A stretch of 64,000 bases of DNA, taken from positions 992,001 through 1,056,000 of the forward strand of contig JAHWDD010000005.1 in assembly GCA_023897205.1 (NCBI GenBank). The letters are read 5' to 3'. The position numbers were made by a program, and so were the translations under genes. The notes beneath the pieces are model-generated. The model had not been told where the DNA came from. It searched no databases and saw only the letters and a list, made by a program, of their open reading frames with translations. Of this stretch, positions 1-10,814 are shown piece after piece. This stretch comes from Exophiala sp. HKRS030 (lineage: Eukaryota > Ascomycota > Eurotiomycetes > Chaetothyriales > Herpotrichiellaceae). Within the stretch, counting starts at the first letter, position 1. Each line of letters starts with the position of its first letter.

Positions 1-569
1 CTCTGCGGAGTCACCCAAGGGTTGCCTTCTTGTCTAGGAATTCTTCATGTCTCCCATCCTGGTTTCTTTTTGCAACACCAGTGTCAGTTCCTTGCAAGGG
101 TATTGTTGTCTTGAATCTAGGATAACGGACATCCGACTCCGTAGCTTGCATGGGTTTGTATTGTTGAGACTAATGAGACAGGCATATCGGCTGACCTGGA
201 GCCACTGGGTATGTCCCTGGTTCACATCCACATACAAGGCCATCACCTTGGTCAGTAACTCATGCCCGGAACCAAGCCACGATGCAGAGTACGGGATTTC
301 GGAGTCCCTTGCTTGAGATTGGACACAGGGGGGGGAGATGGCGTAACGGATGTACGGTGTAGGATTCTTGAACTGGAAAGGTCGGACTACCACGTCCATC
401 TGGGCATGGGACATGAGGAATTAACGATAACAGGGAATAGTGGATGGCAAACAAGCGGCGTACAAGTAGCACTCGATCCAAGGTCAAGGCAGTTGACCAA
501 GTCTAGTGTTTAGGGTGTGGTCACGAATATTCGCTATGGATGATGGCGTGAAGACCCTCTGGAAGGAGA

Positions 570-615
570 AGGTGGTGGTGTGGGTGGTGGTGTTGGTGGT
601 GGTGTTGGTGGTGGC
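570..615 (+). repeat. G-rich GGT/GTT microsatellite
   Basis: The plus strand is a run of GGT triplets interrupted at intervals by GTT or GTG, about 45 bases long and without A in its core. The runs of two and three G could fold into a weak G-quadruplex. It lies in non-coding sequence. Confidence 0.75.
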
Positions 616-1162
616 ACTTTCGTAACGACATGGAGACCCTCTCTTCACAAAGTAGAAATGTAGTTAGACCGTCCGTGTTTACTTTGTCCCAGGTGACAAT
701 GTCCTACGGAGTCAATGTCGATCTTTCCTTTGATCCACGATAACATTCCCACAGAACAATGCCTTTTTTGGGTCATTGAGAGCGACAATCCAGACCCCAT
801 GAACACACGGCAGTTATTCTTCATTAAATATGCGGAACAGAATGCCACTGCAGAAACCCATGCCGTCCTCATTCTCCGCATAAGGAATGGTTGCACTCCG
901 TAGAGTATGTTCGTGGAAATCGTCTCCGGTTCAACCAACCATGTCAAGTTTACAGTACAGAGGACATCAGTTGGTGCGAATGTGCAAAACCTACCTAGGT
1001 ACTCATACGATTACCTCCTTTGCCTAACTTTTCCCACCAAGGAGGACTCGGTAGGTAGTGCATCTATCGTAGGGTACTGTAGCTCTATGGGGACATCGAT
1101 AAGGCCGGGCGGTGGTACGGTGTAGCTCACCCTTCAATGACTGCCGATTAGCAAATACATAG

Positions 1163-1859
1163 GTACTCCGTACAGGGGCGATACTCTCGTCCCCTACGGA
1201 GTACAATCACTTCATTTTCAGACGCTCAGCCGCGGCCCCCAATCCTCCTCCAGGGGGGAACGGGGGATCACCATTTTAGGGACAAGACCGCCGAAACGAG
1301 ACCCCCACAAGAGTAATGCCGAGGACCCCTAGATTAGTATCTCAGGGCTTTCGGTGTTCCCCTAATGTACCTCCGTAGTACTCGTCTATGTTAAGCAACT
1401 TCAACTGCCGTACTCCGTATGGATACACTAAATATTTTGCCAGTAAACTTGGCCCACGAGGATCATTCCCCCTTAGGTACGGAGTACCTCAAGTATGTAT
1501 GGTATAGTTATGCACCGTAAGGTGCCGTGAGCGATGACACCAAACAGGTAAAAGTACGGAGTACGGGACAAAGCTACTGATGATGAACAACTAGGGCCGT
1601 AGTCCGTACCTGGGCAGATGACAACACCGATACCTAACCCTAGACCCGTACCGACAGATGGGGCCCAAATCATTGTTATCAACACGAAAGCACCGCGTAC
1701 TCCTCGAGGACCACTCAATGAACATACATTCCTGTCGGAGAGTTCTCTTCTACTTCTCACCCGATGCACGCACATACGAGTATCCGCGCACGCATGTCCT
1801 ACCACTAGAAGACATCATCTTCATCATGTCAACCCTGTTGGCGATAACCTACTCCGTAC
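1163..1859. repeat. Cluster of TACTCCGTA palindromic elements
   Basis: Six near-perfect copies of a 9-11 base palindrome-like word (GTACTCCGTAC or its complement GTACGGAGTAC) occur at about 1163, 1194, 1410, 1477, 1554 and 1850. Partial copies occur near 131, 703, 892 and 1370. Single copies occur far away, for example at 53994-54004 near the amidase gene and a partial one near 7742. Both orientations occur. I do not know its function; it could be a dispersed repeat remnant. Confidence 0.7.
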
Positions 1860-3593
1860 GGGAGTATCATCCTCTTGACTTTCCTGCCACCATACTGTAT
1901 TTGGACAATGGATTGCCATGAGACTTCACTCGTATGGATCCTGATGCGGATCACGTGGAGCGTGTTACAGTAGAGACTCCCACCAAGAAAGACAGGCGGG
2001 GAGCTAGCTGTCCCGGGTGGTTCGAGTAGGAGACCAACATATCCCAGATCCATGTTGAACGCATAGTCGGTCTCATGTATCCGTCTCCGTTCACGTGTCA
2101 GGCACCCTTTAATCCCCACGCGTAGAAAGGCGCGCAAGGGGATGGAGGTGTATGCGAGACGTACAGAATTAAACTCGGTTGACACTTGAACACCGACCAT
2201 CGACACTTGCTTGTGAATAAACCCTGATGGCAGATTCCAATTGGGTCGACGACATTGGCCCGAGAACCCACAGTTCTTCGCCTCTCGCTCTCACGAGTAT
2301 GCAAAGCATGCACTCTCATAATGTCCGTGACGAGAAACTTGATGGTCGGGGGCACATATTCCGTGGATACTTTAGTATTCTCGAGACCAAAAATGAAGGT
2401 CTCAACCTGTGGTGTGCACCGCAAAACATCTCAGAGTGAGTAACAGTCATTCCAACGGATATGTATGTAAAAGCAACATGATGTGTCGAGCAAAGGTAGT
2501 GAATGAATGTGGAGACGACAAACGGTGAAGCAATGCATAGTCTCTGAGAACGATTTTCCCCCGTGGTCGTATGTGGCCTAACGAGCATGGCCATCGAGTT
2601 CTAGTATCGCCTCCTTCGACGTAATCACATTGCCCACGAGATTCATCACATTGAAGAAATCTCGTAGCCCTCAGAAAGAGCACGAGGAAAGCATCTATGT
2701 GCTTAAAGTCTTGTGAGTTTCCTCCAAAGACGATGTCGGACGAAATCAAGCAGTTCAGACGCCTCAAAAAAGGCCCCCGACCACTCAGTGACCATCCCCA
2801 TCTTCCTAAACGCACCATACGGGCGTCCAGACACGCGGCCAGTTGAACAAGCGCACTCTTATCAAAAGCTTGGTAGATCTTATTCGCTCTTAGCATATGA
2901 GCTTATCTTTCGCAGCGGGGCATGGCCAATCGCCATCCGCTCGTCTCAAGCCACACGCTTGGAGAACCTGAATCCGGGGTACTCGGGGTGCAAAGCAAAC
3001 TTCGCTCAAAGGTCTCATGACAGGTCGGACCGCTCTCAAACTCATAGCTTGACATTTCGTCGAGTCGAGTTTATACAACTTTTGTTGGCAAAGGTTCCTG
3101 TCGTCAAAGTCGATCAAAAGAGGGCGGTACACTGTGGTGATTAGAGCGACCTCATTTCCGTATCCTTCATTGTTCGAAAACGTGGACTGTGCATTCGCGA
3201 TTGACCTCGATGGCAAATTTGTCCCCTGCAGGGCAATCACCATGGTGTGCCAGAAGCCACCACCTATTGGTCAAATTTGTGTTTCTTCTTCCATGCTTAT
3301 CTCTGACCACTCCGAGCCAGTTTTAAACAAAGCATTCTAGACTGTTCAAGGAACGGTCGTAGTGGGTGATGTCGTCAGCTCAACGGCAGCATTAATGCTA
3401 ATGTGCGTCGCGCTTGAGTTGGTCACAGCGCACTTAGATGACCTCTTCTGCGACGGGTCGCTGCGTTTCAGGATACTAGCCATGTACCACTTCTCACTCA
3501 CATCTTGAGCAAACAAGCGTATTCTGCAGTAGCGTTGTGAGCACAATACTACTCGTGACTTGAGAGTTCATACTCAATTCCGAAAGAACAGCA

Positions 3594-4229
3594 ATGGTTG
3601 CAGCTAATGGCGACAAAGTTTTCGTACATGTTGGGATTGGTGGTGCAGGTACGTCTTGTCTCCTTGATCTCTAGCCACACGAGCCATAACGAGTCAAACT
3701 AGGAAATGTCGTAGATTCCTCAAAAAGAGACATCCGGTGTCCAAGTCATACCACCGACCCTCAATCTTTCCGGCAAGAATTTGGCTCGCGCAGATTCAGC
3801 ACAGGCATCGGAGGATCTGGCAACATCAATATGGCTAACCAGCTTGAGAGGCAAAATGACGTCGAGGAGACCGCTCGCTTGTTGTATGATATGCAAGCGC
3901 CAGGTATAGTGCTATCTGGCGATAGTTATTACACTGGTATAGGTTGGCACTTTTTCCTTCGGTAGTCGGTGCATGCTTGTCTATCACCATGCTGATTTAT
4001 CCCAGGTGGCTTTGCCAACAAACACCATCCGACAGAAGCTGAGATCGAAGAAGCTCGTCAAAACAACGATAATATACGTCGACAAAGCATCGCCAACATC
4101 AATAAACGTCGAGACAGCCTTGCATTGAGCATTAACGACACCCCCTCAAGTAGCTGGAGTAGCCGACGAATGAGCGTCACTGACTCCATGAAAGATTTCT
4201 TCAAGGCCCGAAGGTCGACGAAGACCTGA
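3594..4229 (+). CDS. DUF3602 / PAR32-like small protein
   Basis: A three-exon gene (3594-3648, 3703-3903, 4006-4229) encoding 159 residues. Both introns are GT-AG (54 and 102 bases) and interrupt glycine codons. The product carries two copies of the glycine-rich GxGGxGN motif, GIGGAGN near residue 14 and GIGGSGN near residue 55. This motif defines the fungal DUF3602 family, which includes the yeast protein Par32, a phosphoprotein of the TOR response that inhibits ammonium transporters. The C-terminal half is charged, with many Arg and Ser residues (RRMSVTDS, RRQS, RRDS) that look like basophilic kinase sites. Family membership is read from the motif. A role in nitrogen or TOR signalling is inferred from yeast only. 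Its 3' end converges on the membrane-protein gene 200 bases downstream. Confidence 0.82.
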
Positions 4230-4429
4230 CCTGGTGAGAGGCTCTGGAGGTGGATGAAGCATGGCCTTGTGCCGTGAAGAACCAGCGAAAGCCTACTTGG
4301 CGAGGCTTGTCGCCAATAGTCTAGTGTGGTTCAGAGCAACATAATGTATGCCGCAATAGTTCTTGCACATACATGCAGCAGCTAGCAAACGCTTCTCTGC
4401 ATAAAGTGTCAACATTCCAGCTGGCATCC

Positions 4430-5527
4430 TCAACCGGGTCCATTTGCATGTCCATTAGGGATCGGGTTTTGTGATGGTAGAGTATCAACATGCTCAAGTC
4501 TGGCAATCTCGAGATCGATGTCATAGTCTTCCCCATTACGACGAAGAGAGGTGCTTCGATTTCGTGGATGAGAAGCCCGCGTGACGTCGGTCTTGATTTT
4601 GGTTAGATCCACAAAATCAGAAATGTCGTTTTCATCCACTCGACTCAATGCAGATGAATTGCGTTTTTCGGCGCTTCCAGGAATCGTTATCGATGGACGT
4701 CGATTACTGCCCTGTCTAGGGCCTCCAACAAACTTGACAAGTCTTCCAAGGATGGCGAATTCGAGCTTAAGCTTGATCGAGTAGAAGACCGGTTTGATTG
4801 TCGTCTCGAGGATGTACAGTGACGCACATTCAAGACCCAACAGGCCAACGTCCATAATGATGATGAGGACGTTGATCGCCATAAGCTGGTACATCAGTCG
4901 TCGAGTATTTTCTTGTACTGAAGTCTGCAGGATTCGCACCGTCTCGATGATGTAGATGGTCGAAAGAATAACTTCTTGAAGAAAGAAACCACACATCTGC
5001 ACCTTCTCCATAACATTGTACCCGCGCACAAAGGTCTGGGTGTCGGTATCGCTGTTTGAGCCAAAGGTGAGAACGGTTGTTGGTATGTGCAAACAGATTG
5101 CATTGATAATGATCATCCATTTTGTCCATCTGAGAATTTTATCGCCCTTTTCTCCGGTGACAATAAGATGTAATCTTGACCACAAAACAATGGCTTGGCC
5201 AGTCACCATAGGATACCAGCCGATGGACAGGAGGAAGACAGAAAACCATTTCCCTCCGCCCTTGAGTATCGAGAAATACTTGAATAGAAAACCCAAGGCG
5301 TATGGTATTATGCCGAGTCCTGAAATAACCAAACTCCAGAAATAAAGGCCTTTGAACTTGTTGAAGGTGCCAAACACCATTATCTGGAGCTCGATGACAT
5401 TGTACATGGCCAGTGAGAGGAAGAAGGCGATGATGACCTTGACGGCCAGGCTATCGCCTTCATAGCCACCTGTGATGCCCAGTCCAGGTGACGAAGGAGA
5501 GCTGGCTGCAGAGTTGTTCCCGGACAT
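4430..5527 (-). CDS. Seven-helix fungal integral membrane protein
   Basis: A single uninterrupted frame of 365 residues from ATG at 5527. A short polar N-terminus is followed by about seven hydrophobic segments: roughly residues 28-50, 60-82, 95-118, 135-156, 180-200, 212-235 and a final one near 240-260. After that comes a polar tail of about 100 residues with Arg/Ser clusters and an acidic end. The arrangement resembles the fungal seven-transmembrane families of unknown function (DUF7703-like) and recalls a receptor, but no ligand or partner can be named from sequence. Its 3' end faces the DUF3602 gene. Confidence 0.75.
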   Translation of the reverse strand: MSGNNSAASSPSSPGLGITGGYEGDSLAVKVIIAFFLSLAMYNVIELQIMVFGTFNKFKGLYFWSLVISGLGIIPYALGFLFKYFSILKGGGKWFSVFLLSIGWYPMVTGQAIVLWSRLHLIVTGEKGDKILRWTKWMIIINAICLHIPTTVLTFGSNSDTDTQTFVRGYNVMEKVQMCGFFLQEVILSTIYIIETVRILQTSVQENTRRLMYQLMAINVLIIIMDVGLLGLECASLYILETTIKPVFYSIKLKLEFAILGRLVKFVGGPRQGSNRRPSITIPGSAEKRNSSALSRVDENDISDFVDLTKIKTDVTRASHPRNRSTSLRRNGEDYDIDLEIARLEHVDTLPSQNPIPNGHANGPG

Positions 5528-6893
5528 TGTTATTGGCTATTGAACGAAAAATTGGCGCAACGTCTGGAAAGGGACATGGCTTTCACAATCCTCGTGCTCC
5601 GTCGGACTGTGCTTCTTCTGGCGACTGAGCGCATGAGCTATGCTGGGAACTCTAGAGCAGGAATCCAGTCGTACGCGATTATGGCGACAGTGGCAATTCG
5701 CACTGATGATTTTGCAAAGTCAATTCGGCCAGAACAAAAGGACCACACCAGAACAGCCTAAAGAAAAACCCAGGCCAAGGAAAGCTCCTCCCTTCTCCCT
5801 CTCTGCGCCCTCAGCGACGCAAAATTTGACTATGGCGATCATGGTTGACCCCGCGAAATTGCTGGCCTTGGTTGAGCTTCGGTGGCCAATGTGCGGGCCA
5901 GTGAAGCCTAGTGGCCGAAATTTCGAGGCCCGACCGTCACCAGCTTTACCTGACACAGCAATTCTTTCACATAACAACAATGTAACCGAGATGTGGAAGC
6001 CCCGGAAAGCCGGACACTCGGCGGTGGTTTACGTCATTTGCCATCAACTCGAACAGCCTTGATCCAGTGATAAAACAGGCTGATTGCAGATCTGTATACG
6101 GGAAAAGCAATTCCAAGGTCATCTGACCTTTCGATGAGAAATGTATATGTACTTGGAAAAATCCGCCCAATTGACCAGGCTGCGAAGAGGATATCAGCGA
6201 AGAAGGTCACTGATTGGGGCCTGATCAATGTCATTCCTGGGTATGGCTGACATGATCACCCTCAAGAGCGAGTTTCCCCGGCTATAGAGAAGTACGCGAT
6301 TGGTGTAGGTCACCCAAGTCTACACGCTTGATGCTTTATCTGAAGGATGAAGTCAGCTCAGATGTGCTATCTGACTGTCCGAATGTCATCGCGCAATAGG
6401 AAAGGCTGGTCTCAGGCATTCAGAGCCGGAGGCTTGCGATGGCAATGTCTGTTACTGCGTGCCTTTAGCTGTGACCCTTCCACGATACATCCGGATTATC
6501 TCTGTGACCGACCAAAGCTCGTTCACGGCTGCTCTGAGCGTCGGCAGGATATTGTAATGTCCACGCAGATTGAGGGGGTCTTTCTGCCCGCATAGCCCCC
6601 TTATCTCGTTCAGTATTTTTGACAACATTCAGCGGGGAGCAGCAATGCTGAATAACCAGATGCGCAGTGCCGTAAAGAAAATACTGCGATGGAAGCCTTC
6701 CTTGTCCGGGAAGGCTCGCTGGGTAGGGCGCCCATGGCTTTACATCATACATCGGTGCATTGGTGCCATTCTTGCCCCCGCTCCTCTTTTTCTCTTATTT
6801 CGCCGTCAGGATCTGAGCCAGAGTTCATGGAATCCTGGTGTAAGCATTTTGCGGCCGCCGGTTGAGATGTGGCCTTGTGTTATAGGTGTCCGT
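5528..6893. other. Intergenic region, no gene seen
   Basis: About 1.37 kb. It contains the promoter of the minus-strand membrane-protein gene on its left and the 3' flank of the next minus-strand gene on its right. The open frames here (the longest is 5640-6062) show no domain, no conserved pattern and no useful introns. Confidence 0.5.
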
Positions 6894-7490
6894 TCAGACT
6901 GCGCCAGTAGCCGAGTTATCAGCATCTCTGGCGGCATCAGACTGTAACCTTGCCTCTCTCTGGGCCTCTTGCCGCAACACTTCCAACCAATCTCTCCTCA
7001 TGACAGGATGTTGCAGAATACTATCTCTACCGCTTCCCTCGGTAGCCGCTGGACTTGGACTCCTCCTCGCACTGGCATGATATGAAGGAGGCCGCGTTCG
7101 TCCGGTAGACGAAGTCTCAAGACTCGTCCTCGCAACAAAGGTTGTTCTTGTGGTGTCGCCAGTATTCATCGTGGTAAGATTTGTGTATCGAGTAGAGGGA
7201 ATCGAGACAATCGAGGATACAGGTGAGAGCGGTGGGTAAGACGCGCCATCATCCTCTATAGTCTCGGGCTGGACAAAGACCTCAAACTGCGCAGCTTTCT
7301 TCTCGTCGATCGTGAGCAATGGCTGTTGTGCAACATCACTGTATCGAGGGGGATTCTCGCTGTGCCTGGGCGAGTAAGGACGAATAGTAGTAGATGTAAC
7401 CGAGACCATGCGAGCACGACGGGTTTCGGCTTCAACTTGGCTTGCGCCGCGGGCTTCGGAGGAGCAACAGGAAAACAAGGCGAGACCCAT
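6894..7490 (-). CDS. Hypothetical 198-aa protein with two PPxY motifs
   Basis: A single exon from ATG at 7490. I do not recognise a family. The N-terminus begins Met-Gly followed by a hydrophobic stretch and a Cys-Cys pair (residues 8-9), which resembles a site for N-myristoylation plus palmitoylation, although the Ser usual at position 6 is a Phe. Two PY motifs are present, PPRY at 47-50 and PPSY at 134-137, the docking signal for WW domains of Rsp5/Nedd4 ubiquitin ligases. The remainder is rich in Ser, Thr and Arg and likely disordered, ending in a charged helix-like segment near 160-190. A membrane-tethered ubiquitin-ligase adaptor is a reasonable hypothesis, not a demonstrated role. Confidence 0.65.
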   Translation of the reverse strand: MGLALFSCCSSEARGASQVEAETRRARMVSVTSTTIRPYSPRHSENPPRYSDVAQQPLLTIDEKKAAQFEVFVQPETIEDDGASYPPLSPVSSIVSIPSTRYTNLTTMNTGDTTRTTFVARTSLETSSTGRTRPPSYHASARRSPSPAATEGSGRDSILQHPVMRRDWLEVLRQEAQREARLQSDAARDADNSATGAV

Positions 7491-8075
7491 GGTCTACGTC
7501 AACTATGTCCCACGTTTTGACCTGGCTTGAGAACATGCATCACTCACAAACTATGTTGCAAAAGTTTTCGGGAAACACGAGTTCCCTTTAGCAAGCTGAC
7601 GCACTGGATTGCGGCAGTGCAGTCAGAAGAGGATCGAGGCAGCCCGCCAAGGGGAACTCCCCCAACCGGGAAATAGGGTGACGCCGCCTGTGCTCAGCCC
7701 CCACCTGTGGGTCTCAAATGCTCTAAATAGCGAGAGAGCACTCCGTACATATTGAGCATGCACTTAAGTGAACGACTGTGAATCTTCTGCGAGGTGATCT
7801 AACATAGTGTACTTTTTGGCTGCAATTCGCGCTATCAAAATGTACTGATGAAGGTGTGAAGAATAAAACAATTCAAAGAACAATGAGTCCTAACCCCGCT
7901 CACTATAATCCCAGGGTTGCGAGCTACAGACTTGAATCTATTCATTGAGTCGAGGGGTTGGTGAGCAGACCACAATTTTCCAGGAGCCAGTACTCCTTCG
8001 TAGGTACAAGTACCCTGCTGAACCTGACACGTTGGGCTACCCCTACTAACCCAAAGACTCACTCTGAGCCGTGAG
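7491..8075. other. Intergenic region
   Basis: This 585-base gap holds the upstream region of the PPxY-protein gene and the 3' flank of the MFS gene. A partial TACTCCGTA-type word is at about 7742 and a TAAATAG sequence lies near 7724. I see no gene. Confidence 0.5.
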
Positions 8076-9712
8076 TTACAAGACGTACTTGTAATCTGGA
8101 TGATGATCTCCCAGTTTGTCAAGCTGGTCTGCGAAGCTGAGCGAACTGATGTCGGCGAGGAGTTTCTGTCTGTACTCGGGATCGTCCTTCTTCTTGTTCT
8201 CGCGGCTGCACACCCACATGACTATGGCGGTGAGCACCAAAAAGATGACGTTCATTGAGAGCATGAATCTGGCGGCGAAGAGGTAGTAGGGAGCGTCTTT
8301 ACTGGGGAAGATCCACGTGCTCACGATGCCGCCGATGTTGTTGCACACGCAGTTCATGGCGATGGCGGTGGCCCGACGAGTGTGACCGGCAGTATTGTTC
8401 GGGATCCAGGCAATGAGGCAAGGTCCATTAGAATAGATGCCTCCCAAGAGGAAAAAGAGACCCGTGTAGCGCACCGCGACCGTTCTGCCGACGTAAAACA
8501 TGATGACCCCGATCAAGGAGAGGAGAAGGGTGCAGATCATCGGGATGCCGCGCATTTGGTATCGGTCCGAGAAATAGGCGACGAAGATGCTGAGGAGAAA
8601 CGCCACCGCGTAAGGGGGGACGGTCATCAATTGTGTCCGGATGGAGCTGTAGCCCATGCTTCTCACGATCGAGGGCGTAAATAGAGCCAAGCCGAAGATG
8701 ACACAGCCGGAACAGATGGCGCAGAGCCACACCAGGACAATATGGGGATCCTTAAAGGTCGAGAGCACCTTCTTCGTCGTCACCTTTTCGTTTTCGAGGA
8801 TATCAACATCGAGCCTAAGTCGCGTGGCGCAGCGGGTGGCCTCCTCGGGGGTGAATATCTTTATCTGTTGGGGCGTATTTGGAAGGAACAAAAAGACGAC
8901 GACGGCCCAAACGACGGTAAATAAACCTTCGAGGCAGAAAATCCACTGCCATCCTCGCATGTTTCCGATTCCGTCCATTTTTTCTATCGCGGCTGCAAGG
9001 AGACCGGAAAAGGCCCCGGAGAGAGATGCCGCGGACCAGAAGAGGGCGATTCTCAATGACAGATCACTGCGTCGATAGAACGAGCTGAGGTAGAGAATGA
9101 TACCAGGGAATATACCGCCTTCCATCAAGCCTAGAAAGAATCGTACGGCCAAGAAACCACTGTAGCTTTTCACCTGGCTTTGGAGCGTGGTGATTACACC
9201 CCAAGAGAAACAAAGGAAGGGAATATAGTACTTCGGACCGACTTTCTTGATAACCAGGTTCGAGGGGATTTCGCTCGCAATATAAGGAATATACGTGACA
9301 GTGATCGCTGTGGAGAGATCGTCAGCTCAGGGTTTTCCGTAGCGAGGATAAGTACAGTAACTTACCAGTCTGGTATTGGTAATCGCTTATGCCCAGGTCT
9401 TTTTGGAGGCCAGCCTTATCACAAACATCGATGTCAGCTAATCTGTATATTCTGTGGGTGATAATTGCTATTACGTACCACACGCGCATTTCCAACATTG
9501 GCTCGGTCAAGGAAGGCCAGCAAGTAGACAGTGGTCAACAAAGGGATCAACAACAGGTCCAGTTTCAAGATGAGCTTGCGGTCGAACGCTTTCCACTGCT
9601 CGTCGGATTGCTCATGGACTGTTGTTCCGACCTCCTGTTCCTGAACATTCGAGTCCAGGACATCTTTTTCAGACATGTTGTCGTTAAGGGTCATTCTTTG
9701 TCCGACGGTCAA
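8076..9712 (-). CDS. MFS transporter, anion:cation symporter (allantoate permease-like) family
   Basis: Three exons (9712-9479, 9414-9366, 9307-8076) give 504 residues. The introns are 64 and 58 bases. The joined protein reads through the family pattern: LDRANVGNARVAGLQKDL after the first helix, the GLMEGGIFPG motif in helix 4-5, a long central cytoplasmic loop containing FTPEE, and the ending HHPDYKYVL, which is close to the typical C-terminus of fungal Dal5/Tna1-type carriers. About twelve hydrophobic segments are visible. Such proteins import organic anions (allantoate, nicotinate, pantothenate and others) at the plasma membrane. It is the leftmost member of the catabolic cluster and may import its substrate. 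The exact substrate cannot be read from the sequence. Confidence 0.88.
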
Positions 9713-10814
9713 GGGGGAAAAATCGAATTGAGTCGACTCGTACGCGGAATCTCAGTGCTCACACACAGGCAGTTCTGATGGTTGTGTTTTCTCAGTACAT
9801 CGTTCTTTCTTGAGGATCAATATATAAAACTTCAAGGATGGTCGTGCGCGAAAGAGATCGAACTAGCGGGGTATAGAATCTGGGGAGCGCGGGCTCCACA
9901 ATTTTCCGCGCAATACTCAGTAATCCCTATTCCGTATTCCAGATTCCTTAAAAGAATCGAGACTTCAAGACCCAAAGCACATGGGAACCCGGAATCAAGC
10001 TGATGTCGTACGCAAAATAAGGCAAGAGACTAGTATGGTCTGGCTTGATGCACGTGAGCGGACCAGGATTGTGGGTCCACATAGACCACTTATTGAATGG
10101 TCTCAAGAGTTTTTACCTCCACATTGACATTTAACATTGGTCATGAGACGGTCGAGGGATGTGCTGATTTCCCACGATTTTGTGAAAGAAAGACTCATTA
10201 CTCGACAGGCTCGGGCTCAAGCCGCATGAGTAGACCAACAGAGCAAATTTCCGGGCCCGTATTAAAAAGGCTGGGCTCATCTCTTGCCACAGTTATGGCC
10301 CATCAGCTCATCGACGTCTCGCGTTTTGGTATCGCATCGGGGAGGTGTCGAGGTCTGGCCCTTGATTAGTGCGCAGAACTGAGGAAATTTCTTGCAAAAT
10401 TATGTCTTAATCACGTCGAATCTTCAGAAGGCCTGGTGGCGAAGGGAAAACAGAGACCTCCGAAATGGACTCGCTGGTCTCTCGCGCCGTATGACCAACA
10501 CAATTAATCATGGTGGCGAAGTGGAACTCTTCCCAACGTTTTTATTTTCATAGAAGGACAAACGCGGTCAAATGGGTACTCATGACCTTTCTATACCTGC
10601 TTGCATACTTTCACTCAGTGAAGAACACATCTGCGGAGGAATATGGGTGACCGAATCCACCGACCATCAGCGGGTTCAGGGACCGCAATTGTCTCTCGCT
10701 GAAGCTGCCCAGGCACGGTCGAACACTCTCACTGTCAATTAGCCACGAACAGGGAACTCCTCTAGTTAACACTCGCTTGCTTTTGTATCTTTTCCTCCCA
10801 GGCTCACCGCCATC
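9713..10814. other. Upstream region of MFS gene
   Basis: A 1.1-kb non-coding stretch between the MFS start and the 3' end of the GMC gene. It contains a CACGTG E-box at 10051-10056, about 340 bases upstream of the MFS start. I see no further gene. Confidence 0.5.

Larger units (their letters stand above)
1..3593. other. Gene-poor left end with palindromic short repeats
   Basis: No reading frame here has a domain, a good intron structure or a protein pattern that I recognise. The longest frames (for example 2447-2896 on the minus strand and 2713-3144 on the plus strand) lie over each other and look random. The stretch contains repeated copies of a TACTCCGTA/TACGGAGTA palindrome between about 1160 and 1860 and a GGT/GTT-rich microsatellite at 570-615. 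It may be old repeat or transposon debris, but I see no terminal repeats or transposase. Confidence 0.5.

Noticed and set aside
2447..3243. Overlapping frames of 117-149 codons on both strands
   Set aside because: No domain, no intron logic and mutual overlap in several phases. Treated as chance frames or very old debris.
5640..6062. 140-codon plus-strand frame
   Set aside because: Low-complexity translation without motifs and within a promoter-like gap.
8382..8684. Plus-strand frame inside the MFS gene
   Set aside because: Shadow of the real minus-strand coding sequence; highly charged artefact composition.
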